Positions 34,519-43,763 of a stretch of DNA of 64,000 nt are shown here, in pieces. The stretch is from Pedobacter sp. B4-66 (GTDB taxonomy: Bacteria > Bacteroidota > Bacteroidia > Sphingobacteriales > Sphingobacteriaceae). Below the pieces are notes generated by a model that saw only the letters and a program-made list of their open reading frames with translations, was not told the origin of the DNA and made no database searches. The position numbers and the translations under genes were made by a program. Within the stretch, counting starts at the first letter, position 1. Every line of letters starts with the position of its first letter. The stretch is from NCBI RefSeq assembly GCF_018492665.1, contig NZ_JAFVME010000001.1:496001-560000 (forward strand), read 5' to 3'.

Positions 34519-35658
34519 TTATGCCTGCATTATTTTAAGCATTTCGGTGTTTACCAGATTTACGTCGAACTTTTCTTGTGCGTAATTTCTACCATTAATA
34601 CCATTTAAAACTATATCTTTTGAATTGGTAATATAGTACTCCATTGTCGTGGCCAATACAGAAATATTCTTAATGGGTATTAAAAACCCATTTTTTTTAC
34701 TTGGCAAAATGGCAATAGTTTCTCTGCAACCTACCGAATCGCACGTAATTATTGGTCTGCCCATGGCCATACCTTCTAACAAACACCTGGGCACACCCTC
34801 GCCATAATAAGATGGCAATACCATAATAGATGCTTTTTTAATATATGGTCTTACGTCATTTACTTCACCAACATATTCAATAACATTGCCCAATTGAATT
34901 TTTTGATACAGCTCTTCACTTATCGTGTCAATATTGTCATTATAGGGGCCAATAAGTGTAAATTTTGCGCTGGGAAAATTAAGTTGAACTAGTTTAGCGG
35001 CTTCGTAAAATTCTCTGATGCCTTTGGCATTAATTAATCTGGCAATCATTAAAAAGCTAATATTTTTCATATCTGGCTTCGAGTAATCGTAATGTGATAA
35101 ATCTACACCAGAACCATTTACAACATAGGCTTTATGCTTTAAACCAATTATTTTTGCCTCTAACAATTTGTTGTAATCGTCTTTATTCTGAAAAATTATC
35201 CGGAGCCTTTTATTAGCATTTAAACTAAATTTTAATAAAATTTTAGTTATTCTACTTACTATTTTCTTTTTTGTTCCGGCATTGGTGAAATTATAGCCTA
35301 AACCAGTTAGCATAGGTGTTATACGGCTTACGTTGCAAATTTTGGCAATTACGGTACCGTATATTACAGGTTTAAAGGTATAAGGGAAAAATATATCTGG
35401 TTTTATGTTTTTAATGATTTTGTATAAACCCGCTATATATTTAAGATCGGAAAGAATAGATACATTACTACCATTTAATTCGTTTTCATGCACAATAACA
35501 TTAAGATTGTTCAATGTGTCGGCAACATTTTGCTGGCAAATTTTAGGGGTAAAAACATGAACCTCGTTATTTTTAACAAGCTCCTCTATTAATTTACCTC
35601 TAAAATCTAATAATGTACGCGAAGAATCGCAGGCGATAAGGATTTTCTTTTTCAACAT
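34519..35658 (-). CDS. Glycosyltransferase, GT4-like
   Basis: This 379-residue GT-B enzyme begins at the ATG at 35658 (MLKKKILIACDSSRTLLDFR); an earlier TTG is not favoured. The donor-binding half has FLMIARLINAKGIREFYEAA and the EX7E motif in GEGVPRCLLEGMAMGRPII. No membrane segment other than a weak surface helix. It adds one sugar to the lipid-linked repeat unit at the cytoplasmic face; donor and acceptor cannot be named. It follows the gene at 35695-36759 by 36 bases. Confidence 0.87.
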   Translation of the reverse strand: MLKKKILIACDSSRTLLDFRGKLIEELVKNNEVHVFTPKICQQNVADTLNNLNVIVHENELNGSNVSILSDLKYIAGLYKIIKNIKPDIFFPYTFKPVIYGTVIAKICNVSRITPMLTGLGYNFTNAGTKKKIVSRITKILLKFSLNANKRLRIIFQNKDDYNKLLEAKIIGLKHKAYVVNGSGVDLSHYDYSKPDMKNISFLMIARLINAKGIREFYEAAKLVQLNFPSAKFTLIGPYNDNIDTISEELYQKIQLGNVIEYVGEVNDVRPYIKKASIMVLPSYYGEGVPRCLLEGMAMGRPIITCDSVGCRETIAILPSKKNGFLIPIKNISVLATTMEYYITNSKDIVLNGINGRNYAQEKFDVNLVNTEMLKIMQA

Positions 35659-35694
35659 GATCAATTTAATCAGATTTATAGAGGTCAGCCAGGT

Positions 35695-36759
35695 TTACAT
35701 AATAACCTGCTTAACAGCATTTATAAAAATTTCGGGGTCGTTAATTGTACGCTTATAGACTTCTTGTCCATTAATAGCTATATGTTTATAAAGATTATAA
35801 TTGGATACAACGTGCTCGGCTTTTTCTTTAAAATCACTTAAATCCCAAGCTACTGGTATATATGTTTCATTAGGGATAAATAAATTCGGGAATGTCACTA
35901 GGTGTTCAACCGATGGCTTAATTAATAAGGATCCAGAAATAAAAGTTTCAAAATCTCTGTAACAAATCTCCCCATATCCAAAAGGGCTAATACTAACTTT
36001 TGATTGGCTCAATTCCCCTAAATATTGTTTACGGGGCAAAATATCACCAGTCGCAACATTTAAGTTTAAAGTATTAAGCATTTTTAATAATGTATTCCTT
36101 TGAGATACTGTTACAATTTGCTTATTATAATTTATCATGCCTCTAAATGACAAGTCTAAAACCCTTTTTTCATCTACATTTGTGAACTTAAGTGGACAAA
36201 TTTTATAATTAACATAATTACTTAAGAGATGTTGTAATCTAAAATATCTGTGATCAAAATAGGCTATATTCCAACCAACTTTAATTTTATGTAATTGATC
36301 ATCAGGACAAGGAAGGAATTTCTTTTGTTTAAGTTCTGGATCTAACCAAACATTAACATTTTTGTTCTCATTTTTTTCAGTATAGTATTCCGTGTTTTTT
36401 AATATTTGCTTTTTGGCAAAAGTATCTACATAATTAATTACAGGAAATTGAGTTGTGCCTGATGAATCATCCGCATCAAACCAAACAAGCTTACCCACAT
36501 TTTTTTTTAATTCATATAAATAATTAATTAATCTGCTATCATTTTCAGAAACATTTTTTAAAGCGTTTTTCATCCCATGATCAAAATATCTATGATATAA
36601 AAGAACACGATCTGCATTGTACATCCTTTTATTGTTGTGATTGAAGATTATTTCAATATTTATACCATGATCTCTAAACTGATTTTTCCATCTATAAAAA
36701 GGGTGCAAATCCGAGCTTAATCTTGTTCGTGGTAAAGAAAGAATTTTTAACGTAATCAT
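35695..36759 (-). CDS. Probable GT-B glycosyltransferase, atypical
   Basis: The protein has 354 residues. The N-terminal half (ILSLPRTRLSSDLHPFYRWK, then KLVWFDADDSSGTTQFP) is unusual. The C-terminal half has the appearance of a GT1/GT4 donor domain with SKVSISPFGYGEICYRDFETFISGSLLI, where Glu residues lie at the spacing used for the nucleotide sugar. Proteins of this kind occur in polysaccharide loci. The codon use is very AT-rich. No signal peptide is present. It starts the transcript segment immediately after the strong terminator at 36799-36838. Confidence 0.6.
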   Translation of the reverse strand: MITLKILSLPRTRLSSDLHPFYRWKNQFRDHGINIEIIFNHNNKRMYNADRVLLYHRYFDHGMKNALKNVSENDSRLINYLYELKKNVGKLVWFDADDSSGTTQFPVINYVDTFAKKQILKNTEYYTEKNENKNVNVWLDPELKQKKFLPCPDDQLHKIKVGWNIAYFDHRYFRLQHLLSNYVNYKICPLKFTNVDEKRVLDLSFRGMINYNKQIVTVSQRNTLLKMLNTLNLNVATGDILPRKQYLGELSQSKVSISPFGYGEICYRDFETFISGSLLIKPSVEHLVTFPNLFIPNETYIPVAWDLSDFKEKAEHVVSNYNLYKHIAINGQEVYKRTINDPEIFINAVKQVIM

Positions 36760-36798
36760 AACTGAGAATTCTAATTTAGCTTATAAAATAAATGTTAT

Positions 36799-36838
36799 AA
36801 ACTATTAAAGCCACCTATACAGGCGGCTTTAATAGTTT
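36799..36838. terminator. Strong terminator after the lyase gene
   Basis: AAACTATTAAAGCC (36799-36812) is perfectly complementary to GGCTTTAATAGTTT (36825-36838), a 14-base stem with a 12-base loop. It lies 35 bases downstream of the lyase stop codon on the minus strand and 40 bases before the next gene. It would divide the locus into two transcripts unless antitermination operates. Confidence 0.8.
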
Positions 36839-36873
36839 ATTTAAATATTGTATTTTTTGACTTTAGCTTTTAC

Positions 36874-38631
36874 TTATTTTTGTCCTGCTCCCGCTAGTAC
36901 AACAGAAGGAACACTCGCTGCTGCTGTAAGCCCGGATTTGTACTCATAAGTTGGTACGAAACTAGAAGCTGAAGTGGTTACTTTTGCAGCACCACTACTC
37001 TTAAAGATATTAGTAGCTAAACCACCAACGTATCCTCCTGGACTCTCAAGGTCAGTTCTTATCGGGTTATTTATACTCTCAAAGTAGTTATTTTCTACTA
37101 AAACAACTGCTCCTGAACGAGAAGCTACAGAATAACCGCTTGAAGTAGCACTTTTTAAGAAGTAGTTATTAAATAGGTGACCCGTACCATACCCAAAACT
37201 AGGAGCCCTTTCGCCTATGTTTTCAAATAGGTTATGGTGATAAGTAATACGTAGTCTACCTTGCCCAGCATCAGAACTACCACCCACACCTGTTCCTTTA
37301 AAGCTGTTTGAGAATTTAGTCCATGAAACGGTAACATAATCAGACTGTTTTGATATGTCTAAAAGTCCATCATAATATTCCCAATCTGAGTGAGAAAGGT
37401 CTGCAGATAATTCACAATGGTCAACCCATACGTGATCTGCCCACTTTAAACCAATAGCATCATTATCACCACCACCAGTTACAGGATCGACTGCAATAAC
37501 ATTTTTAATTTTTAAATTTTGTATAATTATATTCTTTACATAATCACTAGTGCTAGTGCCATGCAATCTTAGCCCTACGCCATTAAGTGTTGCTCCAGTT
37601 AGACCAATAATTGATTTATTGGATCTTACAGCAACACTTCCAGTACCAGTTATCGTACCTGAAACTTTAATAATCATCGGCGATGACGAACCTGCTGCAC
37701 TTTTTAACTGTGACAAAGAAGTAACCGTAACAGTTTGTCCACCTGCACCACCTGTTGTCATTCCATTAACAGCTGCATAACCAATTGGTTTTGTTGATGA
37801 AACACCCTGATCCGTTCCACTAGGAGGTGTTGTTGTTGGAGGAGCTATTGTCGGAGGAGTTGTTCCTTGCGCGCCTACAGTATAAGTATACTTTCTACCG
37901 TTGGTTTGAGGGTTTGAATTATCAGATGTTGAAAAATATAAAAAACCTGCCCAATGACTAAAACGGCCACCACCTATATTTCTAATCTGATCATGTACTG
38001 AGTGTGCTGGGCCAATTTCTACACCATTTTCATAAACTCTTACAGTAGATGCTTTTGGTTGATTACTCGAATCGCTTATCAATCTTGGATCCATTGCAAC
38101 TCTAAATGAATATTTGGCATCAATTTTACCAGTACTTACATTAATCGCAATAGCGGAGCTAGGTGGAACTGGTACAGGATCACCCATGGTATAGGTATAT
38201 TTTCTACCATTTGTTCTCGGATCGCTATTATCAGATGCTGAAAAGATAACAGTTGACCCCCAGTGGCTAAACCTTCCTTTTCCAACATTTCTGATATCAT
38301 CATGTATTGAATGTGCAGGGCCTATTTCAACACCGTTTTCATATAATCTTAATATAGATTGAGTTGGTGCTGAATTGCTATCCCCATTTGAAATCTCTTC
38401 TCTTAATTTGTAACTAAAACCTCCATCAGATTTAAAGCTAGTTGGGCTTAAAATTGCAGTTGTGCCTTTAGTACTTGGTAATGTCGCTATACCATTTGTA
38501 TCATATATTTCGTTAGTTGCTGGGTTTACCAGTTCTGCCTCGTTTTTTTCACAACTACTGAAACTAATAATTGTTGTAAAGAATAAGGTTGTTAAAATCA
38601 CTTTGTTAATTGATGTACGCTTTACTTGCAT
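36874..38631 (-). CDS. Pectate-lyase-like (PL1) lipoprotein with twin N-terminal repeat
   Basis: The protein has 585 residues. A lipoprotein signal ends ISFSSCEKN, with the Cys near residue 27. Two tandem repeats of about 95 residues (about 50-145 and 155-250) share RLYENGVEIGPAHSIHDDIR and NGRKYTYT-type ends. A Pro/Thr linker follows, then a right-handed beta-helix PL1 domain (about 275-560) with WVDHCELS, DGLLDISKQSDYVTVSWTKF and ITYHHNLFEN. Compared with PelC, a Lys (NSFKGTG) and an Arg (GERAP) at catalytic positions are kept, but a second Arg seems absent. It probably cuts a uronic-acid polysaccharide at the cell surface, perhaps the polymer made here. Confidence 0.82.
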   Translation of the reverse strand: MQVKRTSINKVILTTLFFTTIISFSSCEKNEAELVNPATNEIYDTNGIATLPSTKGTTAILSPTSFKSDGGFSYKLREEISNGDSNSAPTQSILRLYENGVEIGPAHSIHDDIRNVGKGRFSHWGSTVIFSASDNSDPRTNGRKYTYTMGDPVPVPPSSAIAINVSTGKIDAKYSFRVAMDPRLISDSSNQPKASTVRVYENGVEIGPAHSVHDQIRNIGGGRFSHWAGFLYFSTSDNSNPQTNGRKYTYTVGAQGTTPPTIAPPTTTPPSGTDQGVSSTKPIGYAAVNGMTTGGAGGQTVTVTSLSQLKSAAGSSSPMIIKVSGTITGTGSVAVRSNKSIIGLTGATLNGVGLRLHGTSTSDYVKNIIIQNLKIKNVIAVDPVTGGGDNDAIGLKWADHVWVDHCELSADLSHSDWEYYDGLLDISKQSDYVTVSWTKFSNSFKGTGVGGSSDAGQGRLRITYHHNLFENIGERAPSFGYGTGHLFNNYFLKSATSSGYSVASRSGAVVLVENNYFESINNPIRTDLESPGGYVGGLATNIFKSSGAAKVTTSASSFVPTYEYKSGLTAAASVPSVVLAGAGQK

Positions 38632-38846
38632 TGTTCTTATCTTATTTTTAAAATTTACTCTCTAACGCAAATGCGGAAGATTATATATTTCAAAAAATAC
38701 AGATAATGAAGCAGTTAAGTGTTTCGTTTAAGAAAAATTATTTTAGGAAGACTTGTTTTTCAAGCACTTACGATTCGTTTGTTAATCGATTTATTATAAA
38801 ATTTGTAAAGTTTCGCTAAAGACACTAATGACATTAAAATGACAAA

Positions 38847-39938
38847 CTAAGCGCTCTTTTGTATATTTTTTTGAACTTTATGTACAATAGATGTATAATA
38901 GTTGTTGAACCATTTCACAAAATGGTAAACCCCCTTATGTACTGAAACCATTGGCTGATAGCATAATTTGTTTTTTAGGTCATCGATATTTGCCGAAGTT
39001 GCTGCTACGTCCCCATCTTGCATTGGCAGCAATTTTTTAATGGCTTTAATTCCAGTATGTATTTCTATTTCATTAATAAAATCTAATAGGCTTACAGGTT
39101 CTCCCCTACCAATATTGTATACTGCATACGGCACTTTTGAAGTTGCAGGATCTGGATTTTCTTCATTCCAATTTGGATTTGACTCGGCGGGTGTATCAAT
39201 TACCCTAATAATACCTTCTACAATATCATCTACATAGGTAAAATCTCTTTTCATTTCACCATTATTGAAAACCTCAATCGGTTTGCCCTCCATTATGGCT
39301 TTGGTAAACATAAACAAAGCCATATCTGGTCTGCCCCAAGGGCCATAAACGGTAAAGAACCTTAAGCCGGTTGTAGGTAAATTAAACAATGAGCTATAGG
39401 CATGCGCCATTAATTCGTTGCTTTTTTTAGAGGCGGCATATAATGATACCGGATGGTTTACGCTATCGTGGGTAGAAAAAGGCATTTTTTTGTTCATACC
39501 ATATACACTTGATGAGCTGGCATATAACAAATGTCCAATATTAAAGTTTCGGCAACATTCTAACACATTTAAAAACCCTCTGATATTGGTATCGATATAT
39601 GCCGCTGGATTGGTAATACTGTACCTAACTCCAGCTTGTGCGGCCAAATTGCATACTGCATCAAAATGAAACTCTTCAAAACAATCTGCTAATTTTTCGC
39701 TATCACAGATATCCAATTTAACAAAAGTATAATTTGGATATTTTGTACTCATTATGGATTGGCCATACATCGCATTTTTAGCATCAATTCCCGTTTCAAG
39801 CAGCCTGTCATATTTCAAGTCAACATCATAATAATCATTGATATTATCTATCCCAACAATACTATCCCCTCTTTCTAATAAACGTTTGGCCAAATGAAAG
39901 CCAATAAATCCGGCTGTACCGGTAACTAAAATTTTCAT
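38847..39938 (-). CDS. NAD-dependent sugar epimerase (UDP-glucuronate 4-epimerase-like)
   Basis: This 363-residue extended SDR begins [18 protein letters not shown] with the GxxGxxG cofactor motif. Its catalytic triad includes Ser-Ser-Ser in [13 protein letters not shown] and YxxxK in [13 protein letters not shown]. The insertion [15 protein letters not shown] and the end of the substrate domain ([16 protein letters not shown]) match UDP-glucuronate 4-epimerases, giving UDP-galacturonate. That fits a uronic-acid-containing polymer and the lyase encoded next to it. The 215-base gap to the lyase start contains only AT-rich DNA. Confidence 0.87.
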   Translation of the reverse strand: MKILVTGTAGFIGFHLAKRLLERGDSIVGIDNINDYYDVDLKYDRLLETGIDAKNAMYGQSIMSTKYPNYTFVKLDICDSEKLADCFEEFHFDAVCNLAAQAGVRYSITNPAAYIDTNIRGFLNVLECCRNFNIGHLLYASSSSVYGMNKKMPFSTHDSVNHPVSLYAASKKSNELMAHAYSSLFNLPTTGLRFFTVYGPWGRPDMALFMFTKAIMEGKPIEVFNNGEMKRDFTYVDDIVEGIIRVIDTPAESNPNWNEENPDPATSKVPYAVYNIGRGEPVSLLDFINEIEIHTGIKAIKKLLPMQDGDVAATSANIDDLKNKLCYQPMVSVHKGVYHFVKWFNNYYTSIVHKVQKNIQKSA

Positions 39939-40049
39939 ATGATTTAGGTTTTAGTAATGATAATCTGAGATGAAATTTCTGTGTAAATGAAAAACTTGTT
40001 TAATTGCTAAACTGCTTCATTGTTTGGTAGTAAAGCACTAAGACATTTT

Positions 40050-41123
40050 TTATGCTAATGCGCTAAGAATGGATTGCGCAAATTTTTCAGGATTTCGTTG
40101 CTTTAAATAGACGATGCAATTTCTATATCCTGATTGGTCTGTTTGTTGCAAGGTCTTTTCTATTGCTAAAGCAAGCTCTTCAACATCGTTTACTTTTGCT
40201 GTTTGGATATAAGGAATTGCCGAAATACCACCTGCACAAAGGGTACTTACAACAGCTTTGTTTAAGGCCAGCATTTCTAACAGCACATTTGGAAACCCCT
40301 CTGTTATGGATGAGATGACGCAAAGCTTAGCATATTTAAAATAAGGGGCCGGATTAGCAATATGGCCTTTAAACACAATTGAATCTTGCAGCTTATTTTG
40401 CTTAACCAAAGCCATTAAATGTTGTTTTTCTTTTCCCTCACCTAGTATAAAGAGTTTAAGCCAAGGATATTTTTTGTGTACAATACTGAATGATTTAATC
40501 AAAACATCAAATCCCTTTTCGGGTATAAGCCTACCTGCAGCACAAATAAAGCTAATGTCGTGCCTTTCGTTTAGCAAAGGTTGCTCAGCATCTTTAACCA
40601 GTTTTTCAAAATCTACAGGGTTGGGCTGTACCAATACTTTTTGCTCATTAATAAATGGGTTGTATTTAATAAGCTGTTCCTTCATCAATTCAGTTTGGCA
40701 AACCATCAAATCTATTGCGGGATATCCCATGCGATAAATTACTCGATAAATGAGTCTTTTAAAACCTTTAAACCTGGTAAAAACAGAGGTACATTCCCTG
40801 GCAATTAATTGTGGTTTTAACCATCCTATTCTTTTAAAAAAACCCAGATAAGCATTTAAATAAGGATGAGAACTTATTATCACTTCATCTTTTTTAAACT
40901 TTCTGAGCAAGGGTATCAGTTTCAAAAGTCCAAAAAATATATTTGTTTGTGATAGGTATGTGATTGCTACATGGGATGATATTGAAAGCCTAGGACCATT
41001 GTTTTTTTTCAGAAAGATCAGTTTTGCGTTAATTGCTAAGGCCATTTTTAATAATACCTGCTCCGCCCCGTTAGGTACATCAGAAAGGGAGATAACCTGA
41101 AATTGCTTTTGCTGAGAATTCAT
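40050..41123 (-). CDS. Glycosyltransferase, GT4
   Basis: The protein has 357 residues from the ATG at 41123 (MNSQQKQFQVISLSDVPNGA); the frame extends to a GTG at 41144. It has the GT-B fold with acceptor-side GAEQVLLKMA, the donor-side core FICAAGRLIPEKGFDVLIKS and the EX7E motif in TEGFPNVLLEMLALNKAVV. It would transfer one sugar during assembly of the repeat unit. It lies between an epimerase and a decayed gene, and is separated from the latter by a hairpin-forming region at 41210-41266. Confidence 0.88.
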   Translation of the reverse strand: MNSQQKQFQVISLSDVPNGAEQVLLKMALAINAKLIFLKKNNGPRLSISSHVAITYLSQTNIFFGLLKLIPLLRKFKKDEVIISSHPYLNAYLGFFKRIGWLKPQLIARECTSVFTRFKGFKRLIYRVIYRMGYPAIDLMVCQTELMKEQLIKYNPFINEQKVLVQPNPVDFEKLVKDAEQPLLNERHDISFICAAGRLIPEKGFDVLIKSFSIVHKKYPWLKLFILGEGKEKQHLMALVKQNKLQDSIVFKGHIANPAPYFKYAKLCVISSITEGFPNVLLEMLALNKAVVSTLCAGGISAIPYIQTAKVNDVEELALAIEKTLQQTDQSGYRNCIVYLKQRNPEKFAQSILSALA

Positions 41124-41209
41124 TGCTAAAAGTGTCAATTGCACAATTTTTGAAAATGGTTAACTGGTTAGTTACTTATTTAACAAGTCCTAAATAGCAT
41201 TCCTTGAAA

Positions 41210-41266
41210 TTGGGTATCTCTCCCAAGGATAGAACTTTACTATATATGATTACCCAAGGGAGAGAT
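41210..41266. repeat. Nested inverted repeats, candidate terminator
   Basis: ATCTCTCCC (41216-41224) pairs perfectly with GGGAGAGAT (41258-41266). TTGGG (41210-41214) can pair either with CCCAA at 41222-41226 or with CCCAA at 41253-41257. The stems exclude each other, so the region could switch between two folds. It lies downstream of the decayed gene at 41351 on the minus strand and before the GT4 gene. Confidence 0.5.
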
Positions 41267-41350
41267 GGCTTATTTTATTAATCTGTAAAAACTGCCGTAG
41301 CAATTTGAACGATTTTGAGTTGGCCTATACATAAAACCTTTAACTAAAAA

Positions 41351-41911
41351 CTAACTACCTACGCTTCTGCAGGCTTCATTTTTAACCGGTATCGGGTTTA
41401 ATTCGTGTGGTTTGTAATCTCCATCTATATGACTGGTATAGTAGATGTATAATCTATCGGGCACATTCGCAACACTTGTAAAAAGCCAACATTTATAGTT
41501 GTAAAAAATAATCGAACTATCAACAAATGACATGCCGTACAGCAATACTTTTTGCTTAGTTAATTTTAAATTATTGTAATTTAATTTTGACAGTTTCTTG
41601 GTTTCAGAAAATTTATTGTAAAAAAGTATAAACGATTCAACATCCTGTTCTATTAATGCTGTAACCCCACCTTTTATAGCTCTTCTTATTTCGTAATTGG
41701 TATTTTTATCAAAGGTGCTTTGTATTAAATAAATGCTTTCTGTTAGGTTAATAGTTTTGGTAAAAAAAACTCTTTTTTATACCAAAAAACTAATTCGCAT
41801 GACAACTTTGTTTTATAGGGTTGTTAAACAGTTCCAATATGCAGGCTTAAAACCATACCAAGTTATTTTACGATCTAAAAACCGCATAAACTTTATTTTA
41901 ACACTAAGCAT
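41351..41911 (-). pseudogene. Decayed gene coupled to asnB, with sugar-transferase-like C-terminal domain
   Basis: A single frame begins with an ATG overlapping the asnB stop by 8 bases (MLSVKIKFMRFLDRKITWYG) and runs to 41351, with two internal stops: TAA after NCLTTL, and TAA at 41777-41779. The last 140 codons are open and protein-like, ending in CWLFTSVANVPDRLYIYYTS and HELNPIPVKNEACRSVGS. That tail resembles the five-blade GH43-like domain of glucosamine inositolphosphorylceramide transferase-type and formyltransferase-linked proteins, as far as I can judge. The total is shorter than that domain, so deletions are likely too. Confidence 0.55.
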
Positions 41912-43745
41912 ATGTAGCTTGAAGTTTCACCTTGGTTTTTTCATTCCTTAGCCACTGCGAGAGCACCAATAATTTCCAAATTTGAGGAGAACGATTCCAT
42001 TTCCCGGTTAAATGTTCTTGAATTATTTCTTGTGTTCTTTTTATATTAATACCAGGAATATTTTTAAGTTCGCTTTCAGAAAGATTATCCAAAACATAAT
42101 CTTTTAGCTCGTTTCTAAACCACTGTTGAAGGGGTATGGCAAAACCCGCTTTGGGTCTATTAAAAAAATTAGCCGGTACATGCTCAAAAAGTAAATCTTT
42201 TAAAATTCTTTTTTGGTTACCTTGGTAAAACTTAAAATGGGTTGGTAGTGACCGCGAAAACTCAATAATCCGGTAATCCATTAACGGCGATCTAGATTCT
42301 AAAGAAAAAGCCATCGAAGCTCTATCAATCTTCGTATTTATATCACCATTTAAATATGTTTTAATATCAAAATCAGAAATTCTTTCTAAAAGTGGCTTTA
42401 GTGGATTGTTTAACACTTGCATCATTTCATTTTCTAATCCTACATTATTTTTTAGCACCCATGAGTTTTCCATACTCCCAAGCATTTTAACATATAGATT
42501 TTCAATATTATCTATTGAAATACCCATTGCAATAAGTTTATGGCGATATTTTGGCGACAAGTTGATCAAAGTGGCAATGGCTTTTCTGCCACTTAACGGT
42601 ACATTAAATAACATTTTAACATCATTTAACCATTTATATCGATGATAACCTAAAAAGGCCTCATCACCAGCATCGCCACTTAAGGCAACTGTAACATGTT
42701 TTTTTGTGTATTTACTTAATAACATGGATGGAATAGCACTTGAATCCGCAAATGGCTCATCATAATATTTTGATACATTTTCTATTAAACTGATGCCCTC
42801 GTTATAGTTACATTCTATAGTATGATGTTCTGTACCCAAATATTTGGCTACCCTTTCTGCATATATACTTTCATCAAAACCTTGCTCATTAAACTTTATT
42901 GAAAAAGTTTTTACTCTTTCTACTTGCTTTACTGCCAAGGCCGATACCAAAGATGAATCTATACCACCCGATAAAAAAACACCCAAGGGCACATCGGCAA
43001 ATAAGCGTATTTTAACAGCGTTGGTTAATAAATCTGATAATTGATGTTTGGCATCCTGGTAAGTTCCTATAAACTTATTTTCCAAATTGTAATCTAAATC
43101 CCAATATTTAGAAATTTTTAGTTTACCGCTATATAAATCGAATTTAAAACTATGAGCAGCCGGCAATTTTTCAACTTCCCTATAGATAGATTTAGGTTCT
43201 GGAATGTAAGCCCAGATTAAATAGTCGTGTATTGCAGTTTCATCTATAGTTAAATTTCTGCCAATATTAATTTGACTAGGTTGGCTGGAAAATTCGAACT
43301 CCTGCCCCGAATGACTGTAATAAAAAGGTTTTTTACCGAAGCGATCCCTTGCACCAAATAATTCTTTTTTAACCGAATCGTATATTACAAAGGCAAACAT
43401 GCCGTTGAAATGTTTAACACAATCGGTACCATATTCTAAGTATGCTGCACAAATTACCTCTGTATCAGAAGTTGTACGAAAACTATATTGTTTTTTCTGA
43501 AGTTCAGACTTAATATCTTGATAATTATATATTTCGCCATTAAAAACAATTTTTAAATGGCCATAAGAAAATGGTTGATTTGAGCGTGGATCTAAATCAA
43601 TAATAGATAAACGGTTATGACCTAAAGTAATACCCTCAAAATGTTGAAAAGCTGAAAAATCAGGCCCTCTGAACTCGATGCGAGCCAATTTCTCCCTAAC
43701 AATTTCGTCTCTATATCTTAGAGTTGAGCCATAAATACCGCACAT
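41904..43745 (-). CDS. Asparagine synthase-type amidotransferase of the polysaccharide locus
   Basis: This 613-residue enzyme has an N-terminal glutaminase domain starting MCGIYG, with nucleophile Cys2 exposed after Met removal. The ATP-pyrophosphatase domain carries PLGVFLSGGIDSSLVSAL near residue 255 and ALSGDAGDEAFLGYHRY near residue 350. AsnB relatives such as WbpS in O-antigen loci are thought to convert a uronic acid to a uronamide. Since this locus encodes a uronate-forming dehydrogenase and a uronate epimerase, amidation of a sugar acid is more likely than free asparagine synthesis (inference). Confidence 0.9.
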   Translation of the reverse strand: MCGIYGSTLRYRDEIVREKLARIEFRGPDFSAFQHFEGITLGHNRLSIIDLDPRSNQPFSYGHLKIVFNGEIYNYQDIKSELQKKQYSFRTTSDTEVICAAYLEYGTDCVKHFNGMFAFVIYDSVKKELFGARDRFGKKPFYYSHSGQEFEFSSQPSQINIGRNLTIDETAIHDYLIWAYIPEPKSIYREVEKLPAAHSFKFDLYSGKLKISKYWDLDYNLENKFIGTYQDAKHQLSDLLTNAVKIRLFADVPLGVFLSGGIDSSLVSALAVKQVERVKTFSIKFNEQGFDESIYAERVAKYLGTEHHTIECNYNEGISLIENVSKYYDEPFADSSAIPSMLLSKYTKKHVTVALSGDAGDEAFLGYHRYKWLNDVKMLFNVPLSGRKAIATLINLSPKYRHKLIAMGISIDNIENLYVKMLGSMENSWVLKNNVGLENEMMQVLNNPLKPLLERISDFDIKTYLNGDINTKIDRASMAFSLESRSPLMDYRIIEFSRSLPTHFKFYQGNQKRILKDLLFEHVPANFFNRPKAGFAIPLQQWFRNELKDYVLDNLSESELKNIPGINIKRTQEIIQEHLTGKWNRSPQIWKLLVLSQWLRNEKTKVKLQATYA

Positions 43746-43763
43746 AAAAGTTAATAATTAAGG

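Noticed and set aside
41904..43745. Housekeeping asparagine synthetase
   Set aside because: The domain set is identical, but its position between glycosyltransferase genes in a uronate-making locus favours sugar amidation. Not excluded by sequence alone.
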